DNA of 35,814 bases from Candidatus Gastranaerophilales bacterium (GCA_944323535.1 CALUSW010000010.1:1-35814); one strand, 5' to 3'; positions 1 to 8,647 are shown, counted from the stretch's first letter. Numbers and translations are program-made. The notes: generated from the sequence alone by a model not told the origin.

Positions 1-358
1 GAACACCCCAGCAATATGTATGTCTTGGCAATTTTATACCATTATATTTTGTTTGACTTTTTATAAAATCATACAAAAATTTTTTTAAATCCTTTGTTAT
101 TATTTCATCCGAATCAACAACAAGAACCCATTTATTTGAAGCATGAGAAATAGCAAAATTACGGGCAGGATCAACACAGCCTATATTTTCATGCATTATT
201 ATTTTACAATTATATTCTTTGGCTATATCAAGAGTTTTATCGGTTGAATACATATCGCATAATACAATTTCATCAAAATCTTTTATGCTCTCAAGGCACT
301 CTCGTATAATTTTTTCATTATTATATGTATGAACTACAACAGAAATTTTGTCAGACAT
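1..358 (-). CDS. Family 2 glycosyltransferase, C-terminal part outside window
   Basis: The first 119 residues of a GT-A fold glycosyltransferase are visible; the rest lies left of the window. The N-terminal strand ISVVVHTYNNEKIIRECL is the usual nucleotide-sugar binding start of GT2 enzymes. CDMYSTDKT (about 34-42) and the metal-binding VDSDE (81-85, the DxD motif) follow at expected spacing. The ATG at 358 has GGGAG just upstream, 14 bases after the hisH stop, so it is probably the last visible gene of the serS operon. The pattern resembles the WaaE/KdtX-like group of lipopolysaccharide or glycan transferases, but sugar and acceptor cannot be told. Confidence 0.88.
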   Translation of the reverse strand, partial: MSDKISVVVHTYNNEKIIRECLESIKDFDEIVLCDMYSTDKTLDIAKEYNCKIIMHENIGCVDPARNFAISHASNKWVLVVDSDEIITKDLKKFLYDFIKSQTKYNGIKLPRHTYCWGV

Positions 359-372
359 CAAACATCTCCCAT

Positions 373-966
373 TTAAAGATTATACCAATTTCTGAAAAAC
401 TGCAGTCCTGCATTAGAACTCTTTTCTGGGTGGAATTGCACAGCGGTCAAATTACTTTTTTGAACCGAAGCGCAAAACTTTCCGTTATAATCATAATATG
501 CACTTATTATATCTCTATCGGACGGCTCAACATAATATGAGTTAACAAAGTAGAAATAATCTTCACTAAGAAATGTATTGGTTTTTGTTAATGATAATTT
601 ATTCCATCCGATTTGAGGAATCTTGCCTTTTGTAAAACGTTTAACTTCACCTTTTAAAATACCAAGCCCCCCTGTATTCGGCGCTTCTTCACTTTTTTCA
701 AAAAGTATCTGCAGCCCTACACATATTCCGAGAAAAGGAATATTATTGTTAACGCATTCTTTTATTACAGGAATAAGTCCTTTTTTTTCAAGATTTTCCA
801 TTGCCTGTGCAAAATGTCCCTGCCCCGGGAAGATAATTCTTTCAGCTTTTAAAATCTTATCCTTATCAGAAGTAATTTCAAACGGGATATTAAGAAAAGC
901 CAGCATATTTGCGACACTTCTTAAATTTCCCGCTTCATAATCAACTATAATTGTATTTTTACTCAA
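373..966 (-). CDS. hisH: Imidazole glycerol phosphate synthase glutaminase subunit HisH
   Basis: Glutaminase half of IGP synthase. It frees ammonia from glutamine for HisF in histidine synthesis. The 197 residues match the family length. DYEAGNLRSV opens the protein, the nucleophile elbow GICVGLQ places Cys82, and QFHPEKS gives His179 and Glu181, completing the class I amidotransferase triad. The start is TTG at 966, inside the end of the aminotransferase gene (8-base overlap); no later start would keep the N-terminal strand. hisF is not in the window. HisH paralogues also serve amidation of surface sugars, and a glycosyltransferase follows here, so a non-histidine role is a minor alternative. 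Confidence 0.93.
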   Translation of the reverse strand: MSKNTIIVDYEAGNLRSVANMLAFLNIPFEITSDKDKILKAERIIFPGQGHFAQAMENLEKKGLIPVIKECVNNNIPFLGICVGLQILFEKSEEAPNTGGLGILKGEVKRFTKGKIPQIGWNKLSLTKTNTFLSEDYFYFVNSYYVEPSDRDIISAYYDYNGKFCASVQKSNLTAVQFHPEKSSNAGLQFFRNWYNL

Positions 967-2203
967 ACCTGAAACCGTCTTCTTTTAACCTTCTAATAAC
1001 TTCTTTCATCTGGTCTTCGGATGCAACTATAGACATTCTGAACCAGCCCTCGCCGTTTTCACCGAATCCGTTTCCGGGGACAAGTACTATTCCCGAGGTT
1101 TTTAAAACATCATCGGTAAATTCTTTTGAAGTTTTATACTTTGAAGGAATTGGGAGCCACAAATAAAATGTTGCTTTCGGAGGATTAATTTTATCCATAG
1201 GCCAGCCGAGTTCCTTAAAACCTTCTACAACTATTTTTTGTTTACGCTCAAATCTTTTATTTGACTCTACAATATATTCGTCGCCTTCTTTTGAATTCAA
1301 AATGAAAGCGGCAGCTTTTTGGATTGGTTTATAGATCCCCGTATCAATTGTTGATTTTAATTTTGACAGAAAACCGACAGCCTCTTTATTTCCGCAAACC
1401 CAGCCTATTCTCCAGCCGGTCATCGAATATGGTTTCGAAAAGCTGAAAAATTCAACCGCAATATCTTTAGCGCCTTCTATTTCAAAAACGCTTCTTGCCT
1501 TAGGCGCACCTTCAAAGGTTAAATCGACATAAGCCGCATCGGAAATAAGAAGGATTTTGTGTTTTCTGCAGAATTCAACAGACTTTTGCAAGTACTCTTT
1601 CGTACAAATTGCACCAAGAGGATTATTAGGATAGTTAATAATAAGAGCTTTAACTTTCTTCATTGATAATCCGTCTTTTTCAAGATTTTTTGCAACTTCC
1701 TCCAAATCAGGCATATAATTATTTTCTACAGTCAACGGAACAGGATAAGACATACCGCCTGAAACTTTCACCATTTCTTTATATGAAGCATACCCGGGAT
1801 CAGGAATAAGAATAATATCTCTATTCTTCATCTCTTTAACGGGATTAACCAGAGCCCTTATCATATTGGCGATACCTTCTTTAGAGCCTATTAAAGAACA
1901 TATTTCGGTTTTTGTATCCATATCAACACCAAAGCGTTTTTTCATTCTTTGCGCAACAGCTTCAAGAAAATAATCTTCACCTTTCGGCGTGGTATATGTA
2001 TGCATGCCTTCACCCTGCATAGCTTCAACCAGTTTATCATTAACCAGCTGCGGCGGCGGTTCAACCGGCGCACCCATTGAAAGTGAAATGGGCTTTCTGC
2101 CTTTTGCCGTTAATTCAGGTGCGAGTCTTTGTGTTTCCTGTTTTATTTGAAACATTATATAAGTTTCAAGTGATTGTACATAATCATTAAATAATTCCTT
2201 CAT
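959..2203 (-). CDS. dapL: Class I/II aminotransferase, probably LL-diaminopimelate aminotransferase
   Basis: PLP-dependent fold type I aminotransferase of 414 residues. NYPNNPLGA (190-198) and SDAAYVDL (221-228, Asp and Tyr contacting PLP) are visible, and SFSKPYSMTGWR carries the Schiff-base lysine at about 257. WFRMSIV near the end holds the substrate carboxylate arginine. Length and motif layout fit the DapL route that makes lysine and peptidoglycan precursor in Cyanobacteria and relatives, converting tetrahydrodipicolinate directly to LL-diaminopimelate. Alanine or aspartate aminotransferases of the same family are possible, so the class is certain and the substrate is inferred. The ATG overlaps the folE2 stop by 4 bases. 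Confidence 0.8.
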   Translation of the reverse strand: MKELFNDYVQSLETYIMFQIKQETQRLAPELTAKGRKPISLSMGAPVEPPPQLVNDKLVEAMQGEGMHTYTTPKGEDYFLEAVAQRMKKRFGVDMDTKTEICSLIGSKEGIANMIRALVNPVKEMKNRDIILIPDPGYASYKEMVKVSGGMSYPVPLTVENNYMPDLEEVAKNLEKDGLSMKKVKALIINYPNNPLGAICTKEYLQKSVEFCRKHKILLISDAAYVDLTFEGAPKARSVFEIEGAKDIAVEFFSFSKPYSMTGWRIGWVCGNKEAVGFLSKLKSTIDTGIYKPIQKAAAFILNSKEGDEYIVESNKRFERKQKIVVEGFKELGWPMDKINPPKATFYLWLPIPSKYKTSKEFTDDVLKTSGIVLVPGNGFGENGEGWFRMSIVASEDQMKEVIRRLKEDGFRFE

Positions 2204-3018
2204 TTTATATCTCCGTTTTGTTTAACTTCCGACTGCCAGGCCCAGGCATTATGGTTGTGTATACTTTCCTGAGCTTCTACTTCTACTTCATAAGATCTAA
2301 CTTTATCATCCTTTTTTAAAATGCAAATTACATCTCTCAGAACATCTTCAACAAATTTCGGATTTTCGTATGCGGTTTCGGTTACAAATTTTTCATCACA
2401 TCTTTTTAAAATCGAATAAACCTGACTTGAACCGCAGCTTTCTATCTTTTCTACCAAATCTTCTATCCAGATGATATCATTTTCATCATAACTTACTTTA
2501 ACTTTAACCATTGTTCTTTGATTATGTGCGGAATATTTTGATATTTCCTTTGAACACGGGCAAAGAGTGGTAACAGGAACTTTTACCCCGAGAATAAATT
2601 TATAATCATCCCCTGTCAAATCTCCCTGAAAAGAACAGTCATAACCAACAGGGAACTGCATTTCGCTTACAGGTGCTTTTTTATTTATAAAATACTTAAA
2701 CTCAAATTTAACATGTGCACTTTGAGATTCAAGTCTTTCTTTAACGGTATAAAGGAGTCCTTTTATATCGACTCCCAGAAGATTTTTTCTTGAATATTCA
2801 CTTAATACTTCAATAAATCGTGACATGTGGGTCCCCCTGTAATTGTGGGGGAGTGTAACACTAAGCCTTGCTTTTGCAGATACCACCTGACTTTGTGCAT
2901 TTTTACGCTCAATTATAAGAGGAACTTCAACACCGTTAACTCCGACTTTCTGTATATCTATTCCTCTTATATCATTTTGATTTTGAATATCTTTTAAAGT
3001 GCTATTCATTACTTTCAT
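2200..3018 (-). CDS. folE2: GTP cyclohydrolase, FolE2 type
   Basis: Converts GTP to 7,8-dihydroneopterin triphosphate, the first step toward folate (or queuosine-type 7-deazapurines). It belongs to the FolE2/MptA family, unrelated in sequence to FolE. At 272 residues it has family length. Signatures seen are GTHMSRF (62-68), the region VSEMQFPVGYDC, and TTLCPCSKEIS (about 151-161) with the metal-site cysteine, followed by AHNQRT. FolE2 enzymes can use metals other than zinc, which is known of the family and not shown here. The start may be the ATG at 3018 or the next in-frame ATG at 3009; neither has a clear ribosome site. It overlaps the gene before it by 17 bases. Confidence 0.92.
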   Translation of the reverse strand: MKVMNSTLKDIQNQNDIRGIDIQKVGVNGVEVPLIIERKNAQSQVVSAKARLSVTLPHNYRGTHMSRFIEVLSEYSRKNLLGVDIKGLLYTVKERLESQSAHVKFEFKYFINKKAPVSEMQFPVGYDCSFQGDLTGDDYKFILGVKVPVTTLCPCSKEISKYSAHNQRTMVKVKVSYDENDIIWIEDLVEKIESCGSSQVYSILKRCDEKFVTETAYENPKFVEDVLRDVICILKKDDKVRSYEVEVEAQESIHNHNAWAWQSEVKQNGDIK

Positions 3019-3343
3019 ATTCCAGAGATTCTAAATTATTGTTTTCTATTGCGAGCAAAAGTTTTAATGCTGCTATTCGTTGAGTTTTCGGCGGGGCTAC
3101 ACGTAATAACTCTATAGCTTTTAGCATTACAGGATCCGCATCATACCAGCGGCTGCCTTTTTTCCCGAATTGCCGGGTTATTTCATAAATTCTTTCAATA
3201 ACGTCCTGTGCAACCTGCTCCTGCAATGAAATAATAAACTCCGCAGCAGCTGTCTTTTTATCCTCTGTTTGAAGTTTCAATAACTCCAATGCTTCTTTTA
3301 AAATAGGGTCATTATCATACCAGCGTCTGAAACCTTCAGGCAT
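3002..3343 (-). CDS. Hypothetical protein with two RWYD-type repeats
   Basis: I do not recognise the family. The 113 residues consist of two copies of one module. Copy 1 starts RRWYDNDPILKEALELLK (about 6-23) and copy 2 starts SRWYDADPVMLKAIELLR (about 64-81). Each continues into an amphipathic helix (AAAEFIISLQEQ and AALKLLLAIENN). A helical spacer of about 20 residues links them. There is no signal peptide, membrane span or catalytic motif. The ATG is preceded by GAGGAAAG within tmk and overlaps it by 8 bases; the 3' end overlaps folE2. It is thus translated as part of the serS-tmk-folE2 operon. A small helical binding or scaffold protein is a guess. Confidence 0.85.
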   Translation of the reverse strand: MPEGFRRWYDNDPILKEALELLKLQTEDKKTAAAEFIISLQEQVAQDVIERIYEITRQFGKKGSRWYDADPVMLKAIELLRVAPPKTQRIAALKLLLAIENNNLESLEYESNE

Positions 3344-3974
3344 TTGTCTTTCCTCTTTTGTTAGTTACTAAATTAAGTATAATATCTTTTGTTTCATTAT
3401 ACACAGTTTCTATGGAATTATTTGCATTTATTAACTTAATTCTTTCGGGATTTTCTTTAAGTAATTCAAGATAACCGTTTCTTACCTTTTTATGAAATTC
3501 AATACCTGCTGCTTCCATTCTGTCTTTATCTTTCCCAACTCTATCCTGCGCAATTTCCGTTGATACATCAAAAAGGAGAGTTAAATCCGGCGACAAACCG
3601 TTAACAGCAATTTGATTAAGTTTTTTTAATAATTCAACATTCTGCCCTCTGCCGTATCCCTGATAAGCAATTGTTGAATCCGTATGACGGTCGCACAAAA
3701 CTATTTTTCCCTGTTTAAGAGCCGGTTTAATAAACATTTCAACATGCTGGGCACGATCAGCCAGAAACAGAAACATTTCACAACTATCTGCAACAGAATC
3801 CTCACTGTGCAGTAAGATATTTCTTATTTTCTCTCCGGTTTTAGTGGCTCCGGGTTCAAAGGTTGTAACAACATCAAAACCTTTTTCTTGCAAAAATGTT
3901 TTAATGTTGTTTAGCTGAGTAGTTTTACCCGAGCCGTCCGCGCCTTCAAATGTTATAAAAAAACCGTTTTCCAT
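3336..3974 (-). CDS. tmk: Thymidylate kinase
   Basis: Phosphorylates dTMP to dTDP for DNA synthesis. The 212 residues carry the P-loop FEGADGSGKTTQ (9-20), the DR-type motif DRHTDSTIAYQGYGRG (95-110, usually DRY; here His replaces Tyr) and a LID region RVGKDKDRMEAAG. The gene starts 1 base after the serS stop and overlaps the next frame by 8 bases, so it is translationally linked to both. It is a cytoplasmic enzyme of ordinary length. Confidence 0.96.
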   Translation of the reverse strand: MENGFFITFEGADGSGKTTQLNNIKTFLQEKGFDVVTTFEPGATKTGEKIRNILLHSEDSVADSCEMFLFLADRAQHVEMFIKPALKQGKIVLCDRHTDSTIAYQGYGRGQNVELLKKLNQIAVNGLSPDLTLLFDVSTEIAQDRVGKDKDRMEAAGIEFHKKVRNGYLELLKENPERIKLINANNSIETVYNETKDIILNLVTNKRGKTNA

Positions 3975-3975
3975 T

Positions 3976-5241
3976 CTACAGTGTATCCCAGCCGGTATAT
4001 TTTCTTAAAACCTCCGGAATAGTAACCGTTCCGTCCTCATTCTGGAAGTTTTCCAAAATCGCAGCAAAAGTTCTGCCTACGGCAAGTCCTGAACCATTCA
4101 GAGTATGAACGAAAACAGGTTTGCCTGTTTCTTTTGAACGGTATCTTATATTAGCTCTTCTTGCCTGAAAATCTCCAAAGTTAGAACAGCTTGAAATTTC
4201 TTTATAGCTGTTATAAGAAGGAAGCCATACTTCAAGGTCATAGCATTTTCTTGCCGAAAATCCTATATCACCGGTTGAAAGAGCAACTCTTCTATAAGGA
4301 AGTTCCAGAAGTTCAAGTACTCTTTCTGCATTTCTTGTTAATTTTTCATGTTCTTCAACACTGGTTTCGGGAGTGCAAAGTTTTACAAGTTCAACTTTAT
4401 TAAACTGGTGCTGTCTTATTAATCCTCTTGTATCTTTACCTGCGGAACCCGCTTCTCTTCTAAAACATGGAGTATATGCCGTCATATATTTAGGAAGGTC
4501 ATCTTCATTTAAAATTTCGTTTGAATATATGTTTGTAACGGGAACTTCTGCTGTTGGTATTAAGTATAAGTCTTCTTCTTCGCATTTATACATATCCTGC
4601 GCAAATTTAGGAAGCTGCCCCGTTCCTGTCATAGCAGCGGCATTAACCATAACAGGCGGAAGTATTTCCTGATAGCCATGCTGCTGAGTGTGAGTATCAA
4701 GAAAGAAATTAATTATAGCTCTTTCAAGCTGTGCACCTTTACCTTTATATAAAGAAAATCTCGACTGGGCAAGCTTAACCCCGCGTTCGAAATCAACTAT
4801 ATCTTTTTCCGTACAAATATCCCAGTGGGGCTTTTGGACAAAATTAACTTTTCGCGGTTCGCCTACTCTTTTAATTTCAACATTATCATCCTCTGATAAA
4901 CCTACAGGCGTTGTTTCATCCGGAATATTCGGGGTAGACAATAAAAGATTTTTTTGCTGAACATCAAGCTGTTGTTCTTTTTCCTCCAATGCTTTGATTT
5001 CATCTGCCATTTCTTTTACCTGTGCCTGAATATCATCGGTATTTTGACCCTGCTTTTTCAATACACCGATTTCCTGCGACATTGACTTTCTTTTTGAACG
5101 AAGTTCATCCGCTTGTGTTTGAACTTTTCTTCGTTCCGCATCAATTTCCAAAATTCCGTTAATTGAAAGCTCCGGATTTCTTCTTTTTAAAAGTTCGTTA
5201 ACCTTGTCCGGATTCTCTCTTATAAGTCTAATATCAAGCAT
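3976..5241 (-). CDS. serS: Seryl-tRNA synthetase
   Basis: Class II aminoacyl-tRNA synthetase charging tRNA-Ser. The N-terminal coiled coil that grips the tRNA long arm spans about residues 25-105. Motif 2 is seen as [20 protein letters not shown] and motif 3 as [16 protein letters not shown], both complete. The open frame begins at a GTG (5250) that lies inside the Shine-Dalgarno stretch GAGAGGTGG. The ATG at 5241 sits 5 bases after that stretch and gives the usual family start [10 protein letters not shown], so 421 residues are annotated. It is the first gene of the minus-strand operon. A TACAAT at 5270-5275 on the minus strand could be its -10, without a convincing -35. Confidence 0.97.
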   Translation of the reverse strand: MLDIRLIRENPDKVNELLKRRNPELSINGILEIDAERRKVQTQADELRSKRKSMSQEIGVLKKQGQNTDDIQAQVKEMADEIKALEEKEQQLDVQQKNLLLSTPNIPDETTPVGLSEDDNVEIKRVGEPRKVNFVQKPHWDICTEKDIVDFERGVKLAQSRFSLYKGKGAQLERAIINFFLDTHTQQHGYQEILPPVMVNAAAMTGTGQLPKFAQDMYKCEEEDLYLIPTAEVPVTNIYSNEILNEDDLPKYMTAYTPCFRREAGSAGKDTRGLIRQHQFNKVELVKLCTPETSVEEHEKLTRNAERVLELLELPYRRVALSTGDIGFSARKCYDLEVWLPSYNSYKEISSCSNFGDFQARRANIRYRSKETGKPVFVHTLNGSGLAVGRTFAAILENFQNEDGTVTIPEVLRKYTGWDTL

Positions 5242-5286
5242 TATATCCACCTCTCATTTTCTTACCGACATTGTATTAAAAACACA

Positions 5287-5317
5287 TTGAAAATAAAAGA
5301 TATTTTTTTGCTATAAT
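5287..5317 (+). promoter_or_regulatory. Sigma70-type promoter for the formyltransferase cluster
   Basis: TTGAAA at 5287-5292 and TATAAT at 5312-5317 are separated by 19 bases. They lie just upstream of the ribosome site AAAGGAA (5324-5330) of the plus-strand gene. The perfect -10 is persuasive; the spacer is longer than the optimum. The region is shared with the divergent serS gene. Confidence 0.5.
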
Positions 5318-5338
5318 AAAAACAAAGGAAAACTTAAG

Positions 5339-6283
5339 TTGGAAAAGAAATATCAAAAACGAATATTATTTGTAGGAATGCCGGATATGGCGCTTGTATG
5401 CCTGAATAAGCTGGCTGCCAAAGGTATTAATGTTGTTGGAGTTGTACCGCCTGCAAAAGATGATCCTACCAATAAATTAATGGTTGATACTGCTTCTTCG
5501 CTCGGGTTTGATATTATCGAATATAACAGCAGTCTTAATGATAAAGGTTTTCTTCAAAGAATAAAAAATCTCAATGCAGATTTAGGAGTTGTTGCATCGT
5601 TTAATAAAAAACTGCCGAAAGAACTTTTGCAGCTTACAAAAGACGGTTTTATAAATCTTCATCCGTCAAAACTTCCGCACTACAGAGGAGCAAACCCTTA
5701 TTCTCACGTTATAATCAACGGAGAAGAAGAATCTGCAATAACCCTTCATTATATGGACGAAAATTTTGATACGGGTGATATAATCTCTCAATATTGCTTT
5801 AGTTTGGATCTCAATGAAACAATGGGGACTCTGTTTTACAGAACTAATCTGATGTGCGCATCTATGCTTTATGAAGCGCTGGATTATTATGAAACACATG
5901 AATTTCCCAGAAAACCCCAGCCGACGGACGGGGAATATATAAAAGCCGAAGCACTTACTTTCGAAAAGAAAAATATCTTTATCGACTGGAACAAATCGGC
6001 AGAAGAAATAGAACGTTTTATCAGGGCTTTGAATCCATATATCGGTGCTTTGACTTGCTATAACGGAACAATATTAAGAGTTAATTCCGCTTATGTAATA
6101 GAAAGAAGCCACAAATTCACACCGGGAATGATATGTGATACAAAAGGTTCGTTAAAAGTTGCCTGCGGTGAAGACATTCTTGAGCTTGACTCCATTCAGT
6201 ACGGACCTTTCTTTATATCTACGGGACGCGATTTTATAGAACGTATTAATCCTAAAAAAGGAGAAATTTTATATAGTGAATAA
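5339..6283 (+). CDS. Formyltransferase of the Fmt/ArnA-N family
   Basis: A 314-residue formyl-tetrahydrofolate dependent formyltransferase. The motif INLHPSKLPHYRGANP (105-120) carries catalytic Asn106 and His108, and FDTGD (143-147) the catalytic Asp144, at the same numbers as in E. coli Fmt. A C-terminal OB-like domain follows (about 210-314; IRALNPYIGALTCYNGT). It may be the methionyl-tRNA formyltransferase, but the divergent substrate loop and the neighbours (TIM barrel, PPTase) also allow a sugar- or amine-formylating enzyme. The start is TTG at 5339, 8 bases after AAAGGAA. The 3' end overlaps the next gene by 8 bases. Confidence 0.9.
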   Translation: MEKKYQKRILFVGMPDMALVCLNKLAAKGINVVGVVPPAKDDPTNKLMVDTASSLGFDIIEYNSSLNDKGFLQRIKNLNADLGVVASFNKKLPKELLQLTKDGFINLHPSKLPHYRGANPYSHVIINGEEESAITLHYMDENFDTGDIISQYCFSLDLNETMGTLFYRTNLMCASMLYEALDYYETHEFPRKPQPTDGEYIKAEALTFEKKNIFIDWNKSAEEIERFIRALNPYIGALTCYNGTILRVNSAYVIERSHKFTPGMICDTKGSLKVACGEDILELDSIQYGPFFISTGRDFIERINPKKGEILYSE

Positions 6284-7106
6284 ACTCCATTTTTTAACGG
6301 CTGGTCTGCCTTTAGCCTCCGAAAATAAAGGATATAAAAAGGGGCTTGAGCTTATTAAAGAAATGAATCTTGACGGGATTGAAGTTGAATTTGTCCACGG
6401 GGTCAGGATGAATGAAGCAAATCAAAAACTCATATCGTCCTTTGCTAAGGAAAATGATTTAAAAATAACCTGCCATGGTCCGTATTATATTAATTTAAAT
6501 TCTAACGAAGAAGAAAAAATCGAAGCAAGCATTGTAAGAATACTTGAAACTGCGAGAATGGGAAAAAATATCGGTGCATATTCAATTACTTTCCATGCCG
6601 CTTTTTATATGTCAAAAAATCCGGATGATGTTTATAAAACGGTATACAATTCAATGGAAAGAATATGTTCCGAACTCGAAAAAGAAGGGAATAATATATG
6701 GGTACGGCCTGAAACAACAGGAAAAGGAACTCAGTGGGGAACTCTTGAAGAAATAGTAACATTGTCAAAAGAATTTAAAAATGTTCTGCCATGTATCGAT
6801 TTTGCTCATATGCATGCCCGTTCAAACGGTCTTTATAATACTTATGATGAATTTTCAAAAATCATGGAATTTCTGGGGAAAGAACTGGGAGATAATGTAT
6901 TTAATAATTTCCATGCACACCTTGCAGGTATAGAATACGGCATAAAAGGAGAAAAAAATCACCTGATACTTGAAAAAAGCGATATGAATTATAAAGACTT
7001 ATTGAAAGTATTTAAAGAATTTGATGTTAAGGGTGTTCTGGTTTGCGAAAGCCCTAATATTGAAGAGGATACAAAATTTTTAAAAGATTATTATCTGAGC
7101 TTGTAG
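6276..7106 (+). CDS. Endonuclease IV-fold TIM barrel protein
   Basis: 276 residues of the AP endonuclease 2/xylose isomerase-like TIM barrel family. Metal ligands of endonuclease IV can be matched: His67 (CHGPYY), His107 (FHAAF), Glu146 (RPETTGKG), Asp175 and His178 (CIDFAHMHAR), His213 (NFHAHL) and Glu258 (VCESPN). The third-zinc segment, DRH in E. coli Nfo, is replaced by GEKNHL (225-230), so activity on abasic DNA is not assured. A sugar-phosphate isomerase role is the alternative. The start is GTG at 6276, after AGGAG (6259-6263), inside the upstream gene. The next ATG would remove the first barrel strand. Confidence 0.85.
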   Translation: MNKLHFLTAGLPLASENKGYKKGLELIKEMNLDGIEVEFVHGVRMNEANQKLISSFAKENDLKITCHGPYYINLNSNEEEKIEASIVRILETARMGKNIGAYSITFHAAFYMSKNPDDVYKTVYNSMERICSELEKEGNNIWVRPETTGKGTQWGTLEEIVTLSKEFKNVLPCIDFAHMHARSNGLYNTYDEFSKIMEFLGKELGDNVFNNFHAHLAGIEYGIKGEKNHLILEKSDMNYKDLLKVFKEFDVKGVLVCESPNIEEDTKFLKDYYLSL

Positions 7107-7107
7107 T

Positions 7108-7587
7108 ATGGATTTATTTTATTTATTTACTAAAAAATTCGATTGTGAAAACTGCTCGGGATATACAAAACAGCATAAAGCAGGCAGATTTATAATCGAA
7201 TATGCTTCAAGTAAATACTATAATATTGAAAATCCTGAATTAGTAATAATAAATAAAAAACCGAAATTCAAATATTCCGATATACAATTCAGTATTTCGC
7301 ACTGCAGGGATATTGTATGCGTATGTTTTGATAGAAATCCGGTCGGTTTTGATATTGAGGAAATAAGACCGAGAAATTATACTGCTATAGCCGAAAGAAT
7401 GAATTTTAAACTAAAAGAAAACTCGCTTGAAGAATTTTATAAAAACTGGACTATGTATGAAGCGGAAATAAAACTGCAAATGCCGGTAAAAAGCAGATAC
7501 TGTACAAATTTTCTTGATAAATATATAATCTCTGCCGTATCGTCCAAAGCTGACAATATCAAATTAAATTATATTGAAATAAAATGA
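7108..7587 (+). CDS. Small 4'-phosphopantetheinyl transferase-like protein
   Basis: 159 residues resembling the Sfp-type PPTases that load phosphopantetheine from CoA onto carrier proteins. FSISHCRDIVCVCF (61-74) matches the conserved Ser-His strand. GFDIEEIRPRN (80-90) gives the magnesium-binding Asp82 and Glu84. NWTMYEAEIKL (113-123) matches the W-x-x-K-E-A motif, with Tyr where Lys is usual. The protein is short for the family (often 200 or more), so the N-terminal half of the pseudo-dimer is reduced. It begins 1 base after the preceding stop codon and closes the three-gene cluster. The missing Lys makes full activity uncertain. Confidence 0.75.
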   Translation: MDLFYLFTKKFDCENCSGYTKQHKAGRFIIEYASSKYYNIENPELVIINKKPKFKYSDIQFSISHCRDIVCVCFDRNPVGFDIEEIRPRNYTAIAERMNFKLKENSLEEFYKNWTMYEAEIKLQMPVKSRYCTNFLDKYIISAVSSKADNIKLNYIEIK

Positions 7588-7628
7588 ACAATGAATAGTT
7601 CAAAAACTTTTCCGAAATTTCAAAGACA

Positions 7629-7663
7629 TACAAAAACCCTGAAACTAGTTCAGGGTTTTTGTA
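7629..7663. terminator. Two-way intrinsic terminator
   Basis: Perfect 15-bp stem (7629-7643 with 7649-7663) around a 5-base loop ACTAG. The arms read TACAAAAACCCTGAA and its complement, so each strand ends in a T run. It lies between converging genes ending at 7587 (plus) and 7681 (minus) and can serve both. Confidence 0.92.
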
Positions 7664-7680
7664 TATTTTCTCTCCTATAA

Positions 7681-8094
7681 CTATTTTTTAGAAATTACAT
7701 AAATCAAATGCCAGCCATAAGGGGTTTTAACAGGTTCTGATACTTGTCCGTTCGGAAGATTAAAAGCAGCTGTTTCAAACTCGGGCACCATATCGCCTTT
7801 GCCAAACCAGCCCAAAATACCGCCCGATGAACCTGAAGGACATTTAGAATACTTTTTTGCCGCCGACATAAAGTTATTAAAGATTTCAGATCTGTCTTTA
7901 CCAGCCATAATTTCTTCTCTTATTTTAATTGCTTCCTGTTCTGTTGGCACAAGAATATGCAGAGCCTGAACCTGTTTATATTCTGCAGCTTGAGCCTGCA
8001 TCCCGGCATTTAAAAATAAACCGCCACCGGCACCGGTAAAATTTATACCTAAAAAGGCAGTTAAAATAAAAAACAATACAATAATATTTTTCAT
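7681..8094 (-). CDS. Secreted parvulin-type peptidyl-prolyl isomerase
   Basis: A 137-residue protein with a signal peptide (MKNIIVLFFILTAFLGINF, then a small-residue stretch ending AQAA about residue 37) followed by one parvulin/PpiC domain of about 95 residues. Family signatures seen are ALHILV, the segment CPSGSSGGILGWFGKGDM, VPEFETAAFNLPNGQVSEP and YGWHLI. It should assist folding outside the cytoplasmic membrane. The frame extends to a TTG at 8112, but the ATG at 8094 follows AAAGGA at a proper distance and starts the signal peptide. It stands alone between a terminator and ilvH. Confidence 0.92.
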   Translation of the reverse strand: MKNIIVLFFILTAFLGINFTGAGGGLFLNAGMQAQAAEYKQVQALHILVPTEQEAIKIREEIMAGKDRSEIFNNFMSAAKKYSKCPSGSSGGILGWFGKGDMVPEFETAAFNLPNGQVSEPVKTPYGWHLIYVISKK

Positions 8095-8142
8095 AATTTT
8101 TCCTTTCCGCAATTTTTATTATAAAAATTATAATTGATTACG

Positions 8143-8646
8143 TTATTTATTCAAATTAATAAACTGGTTCTCTCTTGTAATAGCGACCATGCCCGAGCGA
8201 ACAAGCTCTTTAATACCGAGAGGTCTTAAAAGAGCTATTATCGCCATAACCTGCCTGTTGTCGCCGCTAAATTCAAGCGTATATGTTTCAGGTGAAACAT
8301 CAATAATTTTAGCGCCGAAGATTTCCGATATTCTGAGAATTTCCGAGCGCACATCATCTTTTGCACTTACTTTGCAAAGTACAAGTTCTCTGTCTATACA
8401 CTTATCCGCAGACTTTGGAAGTTCAACAACCTTAATTGTATTTATTAATCTGTTCAATTGCTTACAAATTTGCTCAATTACAACATCATCACCGTTTGTT
8501 ACTATGGTAATTCGGGAATATGTCGGATCAACGGTAGAAGCAACCGTTAAGCTTTCTATATTATAACCTCTTGTAGAAAACAAATCACACACGCAAGAAA
8601 GTATTCCGGGTTCATTTTTTACTAAAATTGAAATTGTATGTTTCAT
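8143..8646 (-). CDS. ilvH: Acetolactate synthase small (regulatory) subunit
   Basis: 167 residues with the N-terminal ACT domain TISILVKNEPGILSCVCDLF (4-23) that binds valine for feedback inhibition. NIESLTVA and the C-terminal small-subunit domain (LVRSGMVAITR) follow. It activates the large subunit IlvB and makes it sensitive to the end product. The ATG lies 1 base after the ilvB stop, with the ribosome site GGGAGAG inside the ilvB end, so the two are translationally coupled. Confidence 0.96.
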   Translation of the reverse strand: MKHTISILVKNEPGILSCVCDLFSTRGYNIESLTVASTVDPTYSRITIVTNGDDVVIEQICKQLNRLINTIKVVELPKSADKCIDRELVLCKVSAKDDVRSEILRISEIFGAKIIDVSPETYTLEFSGDNRQVMAIIALLRPLGIKELVRSGMVAITRENQFINLNK

Positions 8647-8647
8647 A

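Noticed and set aside
8189-8566. Plus-strand frame opposite ilvH
   Set aside because: Mirror of a conserved ACT-domain gene in the opposite strand; no ribosome site or recognisable domain. The same holds for the other long frames opposite serS, ilvD, the ROK kinase, ugd and the SFKG genes.
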